Shown: piece after piece, positions 8,929 through 15,781 of the stretch
Position numbering within the stretch: the stretch's first letter is position 1
Layout: each line of letters begins with the position of its first letter
Assembly: GCF_029428675.1 (NCBI RefSeq)
Contig: NZ_JAJNEL010000001.1
Location: 5,456,001-5,520,000 of the forward strand
Reading direction: 5' to 3'
Length of the DNA stretch: 64,000 nt
From: Streptomyces sp. JH14
Lineage (GTDB): Bacteria; Actinomycetota; Actinomycetes; Streptomycetales; Streptomycetaceae
The notes under the pieces: model-generated
What the model was told of the DNA's origin: nothing
The model's input: the letters and a program-made list of their open reading frames with translations, nothing else
Databases searched by the model: none
Made by a program: the position numbers and the translations under genes

Positions 8929-10194
8929 GTGGCACCGACAGACGAGACAGCCCCGACCCAGCCGCCCCCCACCACACCCGTCCCGCCGGCCGCGCCACCG
9001 ACCCGGTCCTCCGGTACCGGGTCGGCCCGCATGCCTTCCTGGCTGCCGCGCGCCATGGTCCTCGCCCTGGCGCTCTATGCCTGCTTCCGCCTCGGCAGCT
9101 GGGCGTTCGACCAGCTCATCGGGCTCTTGATCAATGTACTGATCTCGTTCTTCCTGGCACTCGCCATAGAGCCCGCGGTGAGCCGGATGGCGGCGCGCGG
9201 CATGCGCCGCGGGCTGGCGACGTTTCTGGTCTTCCTCGGGATCCTGGTCGCCGGGGCCGGCTTCGTCGTGCTGCTCGGATCGATGCTCGCGGGCCAGATC
9301 GTCGAGATGGTCGAGGAGTTCCCCAAGTATCTGGACTCGGTGATCAACTGGGTCAACCAGAATTTCCACACCGACCTCTCCAGGGTCGAGGTGCAGGACA
9401 GCCTGCTGCACTCCGACTGGTTGCAGAAGTACGTCCAGAACAGCGCGACCGGTGTGCTCGATGTCTCCACCACCGTGCTCGGCGGGCTGTTCCGACTGTT
9501 GACGATCTTCCTGTTCTCGTTCTACTTCGCGGCCGACGGTCCCCGGCTGCGCCGCGGGCTCTGCTCCGTGCTGCCGCCCGCCCGGCAGGCCGAAGTCCTG
9601 CGGGCCTGGGAGATCGCCGTCGACAAGACCGGCGGCTATCTCTACTCGCGCGGGCTGATGGCACTCGTCTCCGGGATCGCGCATTACGTCCTGCTGGTGT
9701 TCCTCGATGTGCCCTACGCGCCGGCGCTCGCGATCTGGGTCGGTCTCGTCTCGCAGTTCATCCCCACGATCGGTACGTATCTGGCGGGCGCCCTGCCGAT
9801 GCTGATCGCGTTCACCATCGACCCCTGGTACGCCCTGTGGGTGCTCGGATTCGTGGTGGTCTACCAGCAGTTCGAGAACTATGTGCTGCAGCCCAAACTC
9901 ACCGCCAGGACCGTCGACATCCATCCGGCGGTCGCCTTCGGCTCGGTCATCGCCGGTACGGCACTGATGGGCGCCGTGGGCGCGCTGATCGCGATCCCGG
10001 CCGTCGCCACACTGCAGGCGTTCCTGGGGGCGTATGTGAAGCGTTACGACGTGACGGACGACCCGCGGGTGCACGGCCGTCGCCGGCGGCGTGGCGTGCC
10101 GGTGTTCCCGGGACTGCGCCGTGCGCGCGGTGCTTCCGGGAACGACGCCGATGAGGACACGGAGCAGCTGGGAGCATCGGGCGCGCGGGCGTGA
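8929..10194 (+). CDS. AI-2E/PerM-family (UPF0118) membrane transporter
   Basis: A 421-residue integral membrane protein of the AI-2E transporter superfamily. A Pro/Thr-rich cytoplasmic leader of about 40 residues precedes seven to eight hydrophobic segments. The family signature (QFIPTIGTYLAGALP, then YQQFENYVLQP) lies around residues 275-325. A basic tail rich in Arg ends the protein. Members export autoinducer-2 or act as Na+/H+ antiporters; substrate cannot be inferred here. The GTG at 8929 lacks a Shine-Dalgarno; GAGACT ends 6 nt before it, suggesting a leaderless start. It is convergent with the SDR gene. Confidence 0.9.
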   Translation: MAPTDETAPTQPPPTTPVPPAAPPTRSSGTGSARMPSWLPRAMVLALALYACFRLGSWAFDQLIGLLINVLISFFLALAIEPAVSRMAARGMRRGLATFLVFLGILVAGAGFVVLLGSMLAGQIVEMVEEFPKYLDSVINWVNQNFHTDLSRVEVQDSLLHSDWLQKYVQNSATGVLDVSTTVLGGLFRLLTIFLFSFYFAADGPRLRRGLCSVLPPARQAEVLRAWEIAVDKTGGYLYSRGLMALVSGIAHYVLLVFLDVPYAPALAIWVGLVSQFIPTIGTYLAGALPMLIAFTIDPWYALWVLGFVVVYQQFENYVLQPKLTARTVDIHPAVAFGSVIAGTALMGAVGALIAIPAVATLQAFLGAYVKRYDVTDDPRVHGRRRRRGVPVFPGLRRARGASGNDADEDTEQLGASGARA

Positions 10195-10201
10195 GCAACG
10201 G

Positions 10202-10262
10202 CGGGACGTGGGAACTTCGGGCACGGCGGGGGAGACCGGTCGGGACGCGGGAGTTCCGGGCA
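10202..10262. repeat. Imperfect 22-bp direct repeat between convergent genes
   Basis: Two 22-nt copies beginning CGGGACG(T/C)GGGA and ending CGGGCA lie at 10202-10223 and 10241-10262, with 18 of 22 positions identical. They fill the 82-bp gap between the transporter and SDR stop codons. This is probably a local slippage product; no function is evident. Confidence 0.5.
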
Positions 10263-10276
10263 GCGGTCCGGCGTGC

Positions 10277-11185
10277 TCAGCGATAGCCCGTCACGTCGGC
10301 CGGCCGGCCCGCATCCTGGACTTCGGGGACGTATCTCCAGGCATCGGGCCGGCTGCCGTCCAGATCGGTGAAGCCGTAGACCCGTGCCAGTTGCCCGCTG
10401 GACAGCGACCGTCCGTTCCAGCGTGCCACCGCGGGGTCCTGCGCGAGCGCGGCCACGGCCCGGCCGACGAATGCTGGGCTCTCGGAGATCGCGAAGTGGG
10501 GCGCGTGGGCGATCGCGTCGCGCCAGTTCGCTTCGGTGACTCCATGGGCCTCCAGCATCGCCTCGGACCGCAGCCAGCCGGGCGTGAGCGACACCGCGGT
10601 CGCGCCGTGCGGCTCCAGCTCGTGCGCGAGGGCGAACGCCATCCGGCTCACCGATGCCTTGGCCAGGTCGTAGAAGAAGGAGACCCGGTAGTGGGTGGCG
10701 TTGTACTCATCGGTTCCGTCGGTCACCTCGACGACCAGGCCTCCGGGCTGCTCGATCAGGAGCGGAAGCGCGTAATGGCAGGTGATGGCGTGTGTGTCGA
10801 CAGCCAGACGCAGAGTGTGCAGCCCCGTCTCGAGAGAGGACTCCCAGACAGGCCTGCCCCACTCGATCTCGGCTCCCCAGATGTCGTTCACGAGAACGTG
10901 CAGGCGGCCCTGGTCGCGCCGGATGCGCGTCACGAGTGCGCGGACCTCCGAGGGCACGAGATGGTCCACCCGCACCGGAATGCCGTGGCCGCCTGCCTCG
11001 TCCACGAGCGCCGCGGTCTCCTCGATGGTCTCCGGGCGGTTCATCTCCGACCGCTGGGTCCCGGTCGTCCGCCCGGTGACATAGACGGTCGCTCCGGCCG
11101 TTCCCAGCTGAACGGCGATGCCGCGGCCCGCACCTCGTGTGGCCCCGGCGACCAGGGCCACTCTTCCTGCCAGCGATGTCCCCAT
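10277..11185 (-). CDS. SDR-family NAD(P)-dependent oxidoreductase
   Basis: A 302-residue classical short-chain dehydrogenase/reductase. The N-terminal cofactor motif is AGATRGAGRGIA (about residues 14-25), VNDIWG replaces the usual NNAG, and the catalytic Tyr and Lys are in FYDLAKAS. The protein is longer than a typical 250-residue SDR because of its C-terminal extension. The ATG at 11185 (MGTSLAGRVAL) starts just before the Rossmann strand; an in-frame start at 11215 would add ten residues of poor quality. Substrate unknown. It is divergent from recA and convergent with the AI-2E-type transporter. Confidence 0.9.
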   Translation of the reverse strand: MGTSLAGRVALVAGATRGAGRGIAVQLGTAGATVYVTGRTTGTQRSEMNRPETIEETAALVDEAGGHGIPVRVDHLVPSEVRALVTRIRRDQGRLHVLVNDIWGAEIEWGRPVWESSLETGLHTLRLAVDTHAITCHYALPLLIEQPGGLVVEVTDGTDEYNATHYRVSFFYDLAKASVSRMAFALAHELEPHGATAVSLTPGWLRSEAMLEAHGVTEANWRDAIAHAPHFAISESPAFVGRAVAALAQDPAVARWNGRSLSSGQLARVYGFTDLDGSRPDAWRYVPEVQDAGRPADVTGYR

Positions 11186-11221
11186 ACGGCCGGAATCTAA
11201 CATGACGTTCACCACGTGATC

Positions 11222-11250
11222 TTGACGCGCTGAATGTACAGTGCTAGGGC
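11222..11250 (+). promoter_or_regulatory. Candidate sigma-70 type promoter upstream of recA
   Basis: TTGACG (11222-11227), 17-nt spacer, TAGGGC (11245-11250), lying about 200 bp before recA. It is a housekeeping-like promoter and would give a long leader containing the SOS box. Confidence 0.4.
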
Positions 11251-11287
11251 GCTAGTCTGAGGGGAAGCAGAGCCCGGCGCGGTGTGC

Positions 11288-11315
11288 TTGACACCGAAAT
11301 CGAACATCCATTCTC
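11288..11315 (+). promoter_or_regulatory. recA promoter with LexA (SOS) box
   Basis: TTGACA (11288-11293) is followed by TCGAACATCCATTCTC (11300-11315), which matches the actinobacterial SOS box CGAAC-N4-GTTCG in 8 of 10 fixed positions. The box occupies the spacer and -10 zone, so LexA would block the promoter. This is the expected position for recA control. Confidence 0.75.
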
Positions 11316-11453
11316 ATGGGATTCCGGCCGGGTTTTCCCGGGCCCGACCGTGGAGTTGTCCACAGGCCGGGAGGACGTCGAGGCCCATTGTCAGTGGCAG
11401 GGGTTAGCGTCTTTGACGTGAAGCGATCGACTCAAGCAAATCGGGTGGAACCC

Positions 11454-12587
11454 ATGGCAGGAACCGACCGCGAGAAGGCGCTGGACGCCGCACTCGCACA
11501 GATTGAACGGCAATTCGGCAAGGGCGCGGTGATGCGCCTGGGCGAGCGGCCGAACGAGCCTATCGAGGTGATCCCCACCGGGTCGACTGCACTCGACGTC
11601 GCCCTCGGTGTCGGCGGGCTGCCGCGCGGCCGTGTGGTGGAGGTGTACGGGCCGGAGTCCTCCGGCAAGACGACGCTGACGCTGCACGCGGTGGCGAATG
11701 CGCAGCGGCTCGGCGGCTCGGTGGCGTTCATCGACGCGGAGCACGCCCTCGACCCCGAGTACGCGAAGAAGCTCGGTGTCGACATCGACAACCTCATCCT
11801 GTCCCAGCCGGACAACGGTGAGCAGGCGCTCGAAATCGTGGACATGCTGGTCCGTTCCGGTGCGCTCGACCTGATCGTCATCGACTCCGTCGCGGCGCTC
11901 GTGCCCCGTGCGGAGATCGAGGGCGAGATGGGCGACTCGCACGTGGGTCTGCAGGCCCGTCTGATGAGCCAGGCGCTCCGCAAGATCACCAGTGCGCTCA
12001 ATCAGTCCAAGACCACCGCGATCTTCATCAACCAGCTCCGCGAGAAGATCGGTGTGATGTTCGGCTCCCCGGAGACCACGACCGGTGGCCGGGCGCTGAA
12101 GTTCTACGCATCGGTGCGCCTCGACATCCGCCGGATCGAGACGCTGAAGGACGGTACGGACGCCGTCGGCAACCGCACCCGCGTCAAGGTCGTCAAGAAC
12201 AAGGTCGCGCCGCCCTTCAAGCAGGCCGAGTTCGACATCCTCTACGGCCAGGGCATCAGCCGCGAGGGCGGTCTGATCGACATGGGCGTGGAGCACGGCT
12301 TCGTGCGCAAGGCCGGCGCCTGGTACACGTACGAGGGCGACCAGCTCGGCCAGGGCAAGGAGAACGCGCGCAACTTCCTCAAGGACAACCCCGATCTTGC
12401 CAACGAGATCGAGAAGAAGATCCTCGAGAAGCTGGGCATCGGTGTGAGGCCGGACGCGGCTCTGGGTGCCGAGCCCGGCGCGGACGCGGCGGGCGGCGCG
12501 GCGGCTGCGGCCGACGGTGCGGCGAAGTCGGTGCCCGCTCCCGCCGGCAAGGCCAAGCCGGCCAAGACCGCGGCGGCCAAGAGCTAG
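11454..12587 (+). CDS. recA: Recombinase RecA
   Basis: A 377-residue RecA, the strand-exchange ATPase and LexA co-protease. It begins MAGTDREKALDAALAQIE; Walker A is GPESSGKT (66-73), and the DNA-binding loop region and the MAW-type motifs are intact. The C-terminal 45 residues form an Ala/Lys/Pro-rich acidic-then-basic tail typical of Streptomyces RecA. ATG 11454 is chosen over the upstream frame start (11316), which reads through the promoter. recX follows after 3 nt, so they form one unit. Expression is probably induced by DNA damage through the upstream LexA box. Confidence 0.98.
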   Translation: MAGTDREKALDAALAQIERQFGKGAVMRLGERPNEPIEVIPTGSTALDVALGVGGLPRGRVVEVYGPESSGKTTLTLHAVANAQRLGGSVAFIDAEHALDPEYAKKLGVDIDNLILSQPDNGEQALEIVDMLVRSGALDLIVIDSVAALVPRAEIEGEMGDSHVGLQARLMSQALRKITSALNQSKTTAIFINQLREKIGVMFGSPETTTGGRALKFYASVRLDIRRIETLKDGTDAVGNRTRVKVVKNKVAPPFKQAEFDILYGQGISREGGLIDMGVEHGFVRKAGAWYTYEGDQLGQGKENARNFLKDNPDLANEIEKKILEKLGIGVRPDAALGAEPGADAAGGAAAAADGAAKSVPAPAGKAKPAKTAAAKS

Positions 12588-12590
12588 ACC

Positions 12591-13316
12591 GTGACGCGTC
12601 GTACGGAGTGGCCGGGCAGTGACGCCGAGCCCGGTCACGCATTCGCCTCCGGACGCACAGCCGGGTCCCTGCCGCAGTCCGCATATGAGCCGCAGGCCGG
12701 TCCCGGTGACGGCACCGGTGCGGGTGCCGGATTCGGCGAGGGTGCGGGGCGTCGTGCCCGCTCCCGCTCCAGGAGCAGCGGCTCCCCTTCCTCGTCGAGG
12801 GCCGAGAAGGGGGAGCCGCGAGACCCGGTCGAGCAAGCGCGCAACATCTGTCTGCGGTTGCTCACCGGGACCCCGCGTACCCGCAAGCAGCTCGCGGACG
12901 CGCTGCACAAGCGGGAGATCCCGGACGAGGCGGCCGAAGAAGTGCTGTCGCGTTTCGAGGACGTGGGGCTGATCGACGATGCGGCGTTCGCGGACGCCTG
13001 GGTCGAATCACGGCACCACGGCCGCGGGCTGGCCCGCCGTGCTCTTGTTCGGGAGCTGCGCACCAAGGGGGTGGACTCAGCGGTGATCGACGAGGCGATC
13101 GGGCAGCTCGACTCCGAACAGGAGGAAGAGACCGCCCGGGAGCTCGTCGCGCGCAAGCTGCGTTCCACTCGCGGTCTGGACCGCGACAAGCGCCTGCGCC
13201 GCCTGGCGGGCATGCTCGCGCGCAAGGGATACGGCGAGGGGATGGCCCTGCGCGTGGTGCGTCAGGCACTCGAAGAAGAAGGTGAGGACACGGAAGGCCT
13301 CGACGAGCCGTTCTGA
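12591..13316 (+). CDS. recX: Regulatory protein RecX
   Basis: A 241-residue RecX, a RecA filament antagonist. The first 75 residues are low-complexity (Gly, Arg, Ser) and specific to streptomycetes; the conserved three-helix repeats run from about residue 80 (ARNICLRLLTGTPRTRKQLADAL) to the end. GTG 12591 begins 3 nt after the recA stop, and no separate ribosome-binding site is obvious, so translation is probably coupled. Co-transcription with recA keeps RecA activity in check. Confidence 0.93.
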   Translation: MTRRTEWPGSDAEPGHAFASGRTAGSLPQSAYEPQAGPGDGTGAGAGFGEGAGRRARSRSRSSGSPSSSRAEKGEPRDPVEQARNICLRLLTGTPRTRKQLADALHKREIPDEAAEEVLSRFEDVGLIDDAAFADAWVESRHHGRGLARRALVRELRTKGVDSAVIDEAIGQLDSEQEEETARELVARKLRSTRGLDRDKRLRRLAGMLARKGYGEGMALRVVRQALEEEGEDTEGLDEPF

Positions 13317-13319
13317 CGG

Positions 13320-13365
13320 CGCGCACACATCGAGACGTGCATCGCGCACACAACGGGACGTACAT
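13320..13365. repeat. Tandem 23-bp repeat directly after recX
   Basis: Two adjacent 23-nt units (13320-13342 and 13343-13365), both beginning CGCGCACACA and ending in CAT, are identical at 20 of 23 positions. They start 3 nt after the recX stop, in a 148-bp gap before the convergent next gene. Confidence 0.65.
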
Positions 13366-13464
13366 GAGGTGCTTGACGGATGGGCGCAGAGGGGCCGTCG
13401 AGCGGGTGCGGGGGAGGCGGGGCGCACGGTTGTGGTCGTGGTCCCGGGGGGCGGCCGCGCGGCC

Positions 13465-14088
13465 TCACTGTCCGGCGCAGGCGGCACGACGGATGGTGGC
13501 GTCCAGCAGGGCCAGGGCATCCGAAGCGGTGCGGCCTGGGTGGCGGTTCCAGGGACCGATCAGGCCGGTCCAGCCCTGCGAGCGAAGCTCGGTGACGATC
13601 CAGGCGCCGGCACGGTCCACGGTGTCGAGGGAGCCGTAGCCCAGGCGGTGCGCGGTGACGAGGGCGCCGCAGAGGCAGCGGGCGCCGCGGGCGTTGCGCA
13701 GCCGGTACGGGGTGTTCTGCCAGCCCCACTCGGTCAGGATCTGCCGCGCGTAGGCGAGGTGGATGGAGGGCCGCAGTCCCGGTTGTCCGATGCGACGCCA
13801 GGCATGGAGCCGGTCCGGGAGGATCGCGCCGAGACGACCGGGGAGTGGACGCTCGCGCGGCGGAGCCGGCGGCAGGGAGCGGACCGAGTCGGCGATCAGC
13901 TGGTCGACCGGCACGGACAGCAGATCGCGCCAGTCGGCCGGGCGCGGTGCGCTGCCGGCTGAGGCGGGACGCACCGGTTCGGGGACGGCGATGTCCCAGC
14001 CCGCGACGATCTGCTGCCAGGCCTCCGTTTCGTGGATGCGGGCGGCCCGACGGTCGAGACGGTCGGGGGTGAGGGTGGTGGTCGGCAT
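13465..14088 (-). CDS. Conserved hypothetical (DUF6197-like pattern)
   Basis: A 207-residue protein of unknown function. Its second half has the pattern AYARQILTEWGWQNTPYRLRN, then GARCLCGALVTAHRLGYG, then a C-terminal helix-rich part. This resembles the 'GW...CL.GAL..A' pattern of DUF6197 proteins from actinomycetes and their phages; I am not certain of the family. It has a good Shine-Dalgarno (GGAGG, 10 nt before ATG 14088). It is convergent with recX. No membrane segment or signal peptide is seen. Codon use is like that of its neighbours. Confidence 0.75.
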   Translation of the reverse strand: MPTTTLTPDRLDRRAARIHETEAWQQIVAGWDIAVPEPVRPASAGSAPRPADWRDLLSVPVDQLIADSVRSLPPAPPRERPLPGRLGAILPDRLHAWRRIGQPGLRPSIHLAYARQILTEWGWQNTPYRLRNARGARCLCGALVTAHRLGYGSLDTVDRAGAWIVTELRSQGWTGLIGPWNRHPGRTASDALALLDATIRRAACAGQ

Positions 14089-14610
14089 CGGCGCGGTGCC
14101 TCCGGCATCTCAATCCTTCGCGTAGAGGGAAATGTCCGCCTTTTGGCGAATTTACTCCACCGGGGCGAGGCGTTCGGGTGTGTCACGGCGGATTCGGGTG
14201 GATTTTGAGCAGGTGAGTGGCATGGGCACCGCCGCCCCCCGCGCGATGGTCCCGGCAAGAGGAAACAGGAGCGCTCGCCTCCCACGGATCTCTGTGCAGG
14301 CGGCAGTGTGTGACGCTGCCGGAGGAGCCCGGCGGTCCCCGGATCACGGAACAAGCGGTCTCCGCCCGCATCTCACCGGCGGCTTCGCGCTCCACGCCGA
14401 CCTCTTGTGCGGCCGGTCCCGGTGGCCGGTCCCGCGCGGCGAACGACAGGGGGAGGCTCCACCTCGATGGCTGACGCAACCTGCATTGCACGCGCGGTAC
14501 CGACCGCACCCGGCACCGTCGGGGCCCGGCAGCGCGACGGCCAACGCCATGCCGCGGTGCGCACGGCGGTGGCGGGCCGGAGCCGCGCCGGAGTCGCTGA
14601 CCGTCTCCGG
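14089..14610. other. 522-bp region without a convincing gene
   Basis: It lies between the start of the hypothetical gene (14088) and the stop of the rhodanese gene. The first 70 bp are comparatively AT-rich (AAATGT, TTTTGGCGAATTTAC) and probably hold the promoter of the minus-strand gene; a small CGCC-TTTT-GGCG inverted repeat sits at 14137-14148. A plus-strand frame starting at ATG 14467, behind GGGGAGG, runs antisense into the rhodanese gene with only moderate third-position GC, so it is not called. No RNA gene is recognised. Confidence 0.5.
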
Positions 14611-15018
14611 TCAGACCTCGACCGGCAGCCCCGCCGCCCGCCACGCCTGGAACCCGCCGATCAGATCGGTAGCCCGGTACAGCCCCAACTGCCGCAGGGA
14701 CGCGGCCGCGAGACTCGATGCGTAGCCCTCGTTGCAGACCACCACCACCTGCAGGTCATGGCTGACCGCCTCCGGTGCGCGGTGGCTGCCCTGCGGGTCG
14801 AGGCGCCACTCCAGCTCATTGCGCTCGACGACCAGCGCCCCCGGGATCAGTCCGTCCCGTTCGCGCAGCTCCGCATACCGGATGTCCACCAGCAGGGCCC
14901 CGTCGGAGGCTGCGGCCGCCGCCTCGGACGGCCCGATCCGGTCGAACCCGGCCCGGACCCGCTCCAGCAGGTCGTCGATCCCGACCCGCTCCGTGTCGCT
15001 GTTGCGGTCGCCGCTCAC
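14611..15018 (-). CDS. Rhodanese-like sulfurtransferase domain protein
   Basis: A 135-residue single rhodanese domain, about residues 10-135. The aspartate strand is LLVDIR; the active-site loop is VCNEGYASS with Cys95 as the persulfide carrier; the C-terminal motif is DLIGGFQAWRAAGLPV. It starts with GTG at 15018, overlapping the TGA of the cysteine dioxygenase gene by 4 nt, so the two are translationally coupled. Together they suggest handling of sulfur released from cysteine oxidation or detoxification of sulfane sulfur. It is soluble and cytoplasmic. The exact acceptor is unknown. Confidence 0.92.
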   Translation of the reverse strand: MSGDRNSDTERVGIDDLLERVRAGFDRIGPSEAAAAASDGALLVDIRYAELRERDGLIPGALVVERNELEWRLDPQGSHRAPEAVSHDLQVVVVCNEGYASSLAAASLRQLGLYRATDLIGGFQAWRAAGLPVEV

Positions 15019-15584
15019 TGCCAGTCCTCCGGGCGCTCGATGTGTTCGAGGCGGAGTACCGCCCCCGACCGGCTGTAGCGCCGGATCTGCGGCAACGGCG
15101 GATAGTACGCGTGGACGGAGACGGCGTGCTCGGTGCCGGACTCGTTCAGCACTTCATGCACGTGGTGCCGGCCGAATGCCCTGCCCTGCCCTGCCGGCAG
15201 CCGCCGGGACCGGTCGACACCGTCGGCCAGTTCGAGGGTCTTCCAGCCGTCGGCGGGCAGCCGCACCGCCAGCGACTGCTCCTTGAGGGTGCCGGCTGCG
15301 GTGCTGAAGGCGCCGATCGACTCGGCGTGGTCGTGCCAGCCGGTGCCGGTGCCCGGCGGCCAGCCGATGAGCCAGGCCTCACTGCCGGCCGGCCCGTCGA
15401 GCCGGACCCAGGTACGGCCCTCGGGATCGCGAGGAAGCGAAGCGACGAGATCGGCGTCCGCCGCCGTGCGGCGGACGAAGTCGAGAAGTTCCGCGGCCGT
15501 CGGACCGGAGCCGTGATCCGAATCCGCAGCTGGACGGGGACCAGATGGAGACGTACGTACGGAGGGTGGAGGGAAGGCAGACAC
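15015..15584 (-). CDS. Cysteine dioxygenase family protein
   Basis: A 189-residue cupin enzyme of the CDO type I family, oxidising L-cysteine to cysteine sulfinate with a mononuclear iron. The iron ligands are visible as GWHDHAESIGAF (His84, His86) and GRHHVHEVLNESG (His143). GTG 15584 is chosen because AGGACGG sits 5 nt upstream; longer frames run into the leader peptide region. The gene is coupled to the rhodanese gene by a GTGA overlap. Upstream on the same strand lies a 28-codon leader ORF whose end can base-pair with this ribosome-binding site (see the leader feature), so cysteine-responsive translation is likely. A mercaptopropionate dioxygenase cannot be excluded. Confidence 0.9.
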   Translation of the reverse strand: MSAFPPPSVRTSPSGPRPAADSDHGSGPTAAELLDFVRRTAADADLVASLPRDPEGRTWVRLDGPAGSEAWLIGWPPGTGTGWHDHAESIGAFSTAAGTLKEQSLAVRLPADGWKTLELADGVDRSRRLPAGQGRAFGRHHVHEVLNESGTEHAVSVHAYYPPLPQIRRYSRSGAVLRLEHIERPEDWQ

Positions 15585-15589
15585 AGGGA

Positions 15590-15669
15590 CCGTCCTGAGA
15601 GTTCGCGTCTGATGCCCGGCATGCGACAGAGCGCACACCGCAGCAGGGGAAGGCGATTCAGCAGGACGG
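15590..15669 (-). promoter_or_regulatory. Leader/Shine-Dalgarno complementary pair (possible translational switch)
   Basis: On the minus strand the Shine-Dalgarno segment of the dioxygenase gene reads CAGGACGG (15597 to 15590). The leader ORF contains the exact complement CCGTCCTG (15669 to 15662), within its last three codons. This 8-bp perfect pairing across about 64 nt could sequester the ribosome-binding site. Whether it forms depends on where ribosomes sit on the leader. Confidence 0.5.
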
Positions 15670-15744
15670 ACGACACACGCAGCCCGCATAGCGGACGAGG
15701 TCCATATGGACCCTCCGCCACAGGCGCACATCGGTGTCGGTCAC
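15658..15744 (-). CDS. 28-residue cysteine-ended leader peptide upstream of cysteine dioxygenase
   Basis: Small ORF starting GTG at 15744 and ending TGA at 15658-15660. The peptide is rich in Arg (RLWRRVHMDLVRYAG) and ends CVCRPSC, with Cys at positions 22, 24 and 28. The RR-H-x-D-L-x-R core followed by cysteine is the pattern of the short putative leader peptides found before sulfur-metabolism genes in Streptomyces. A promoter-like TTGACC-N18-TGTACT ends 7 nt before the GTG, so the ORF may be translated from a leaderless transcript. It lies 73 nt before the dioxygenase start. A role as a cysteine sensor is inference. Confidence 0.72.
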   Translation of the reverse strand: MTDTDVRLWRRVHMDLVRYAGCVCRPSC

Positions 15745-15774
15745 GTTTCGGAGTACACCATGTGCCGCCTGTGG
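15718..15774. repeat. Near-perfect inverted repeat over the leader promoter and start codon
   Basis: CCACAGGCGCACAT (15718-15731) and ATGTGCCGCCTGTGG (15760-15774) are inverted copies with a single unpaired base, separated by 28 bp that contain the leader GTG and its -10 hexamer. One arm lies in the spacer of the candidate promoter, the other in leader codons 5-9. It could be an operator for a regulator, or a hairpin in transcripts reading through from the monooxygenase gene, whose stop is 4 bp away. Confidence 0.6.
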
Positions 15775-15781
15775 GGGTCAA
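15752..15781 (-). promoter_or_regulatory. Candidate promoter of the leader peptide/cysteine dioxygenase unit
   Basis: Minus strand: TTGACC (15781 to 15776), 18-nt spacer, TGTACT (15757 to 15752), then 7 nt to the GTG at 15744. The predicted start point falls at the GTG, which would make a leaderless mRNA. The -35 overlaps the stop codon of the monooxygenase gene. Confidence 0.45.

Noticed and set aside
11391..12908. 505-codon minus-strand frame over recA
   Set aside because: It is antisense to recA with no recognisable domain.
14467..15078. Plus-strand frame starting behind GGGGAGG
   Set aside because: Most of it is antisense to the rhodanese gene, third-position GC is only moderate, and the product has no recognisable domain.
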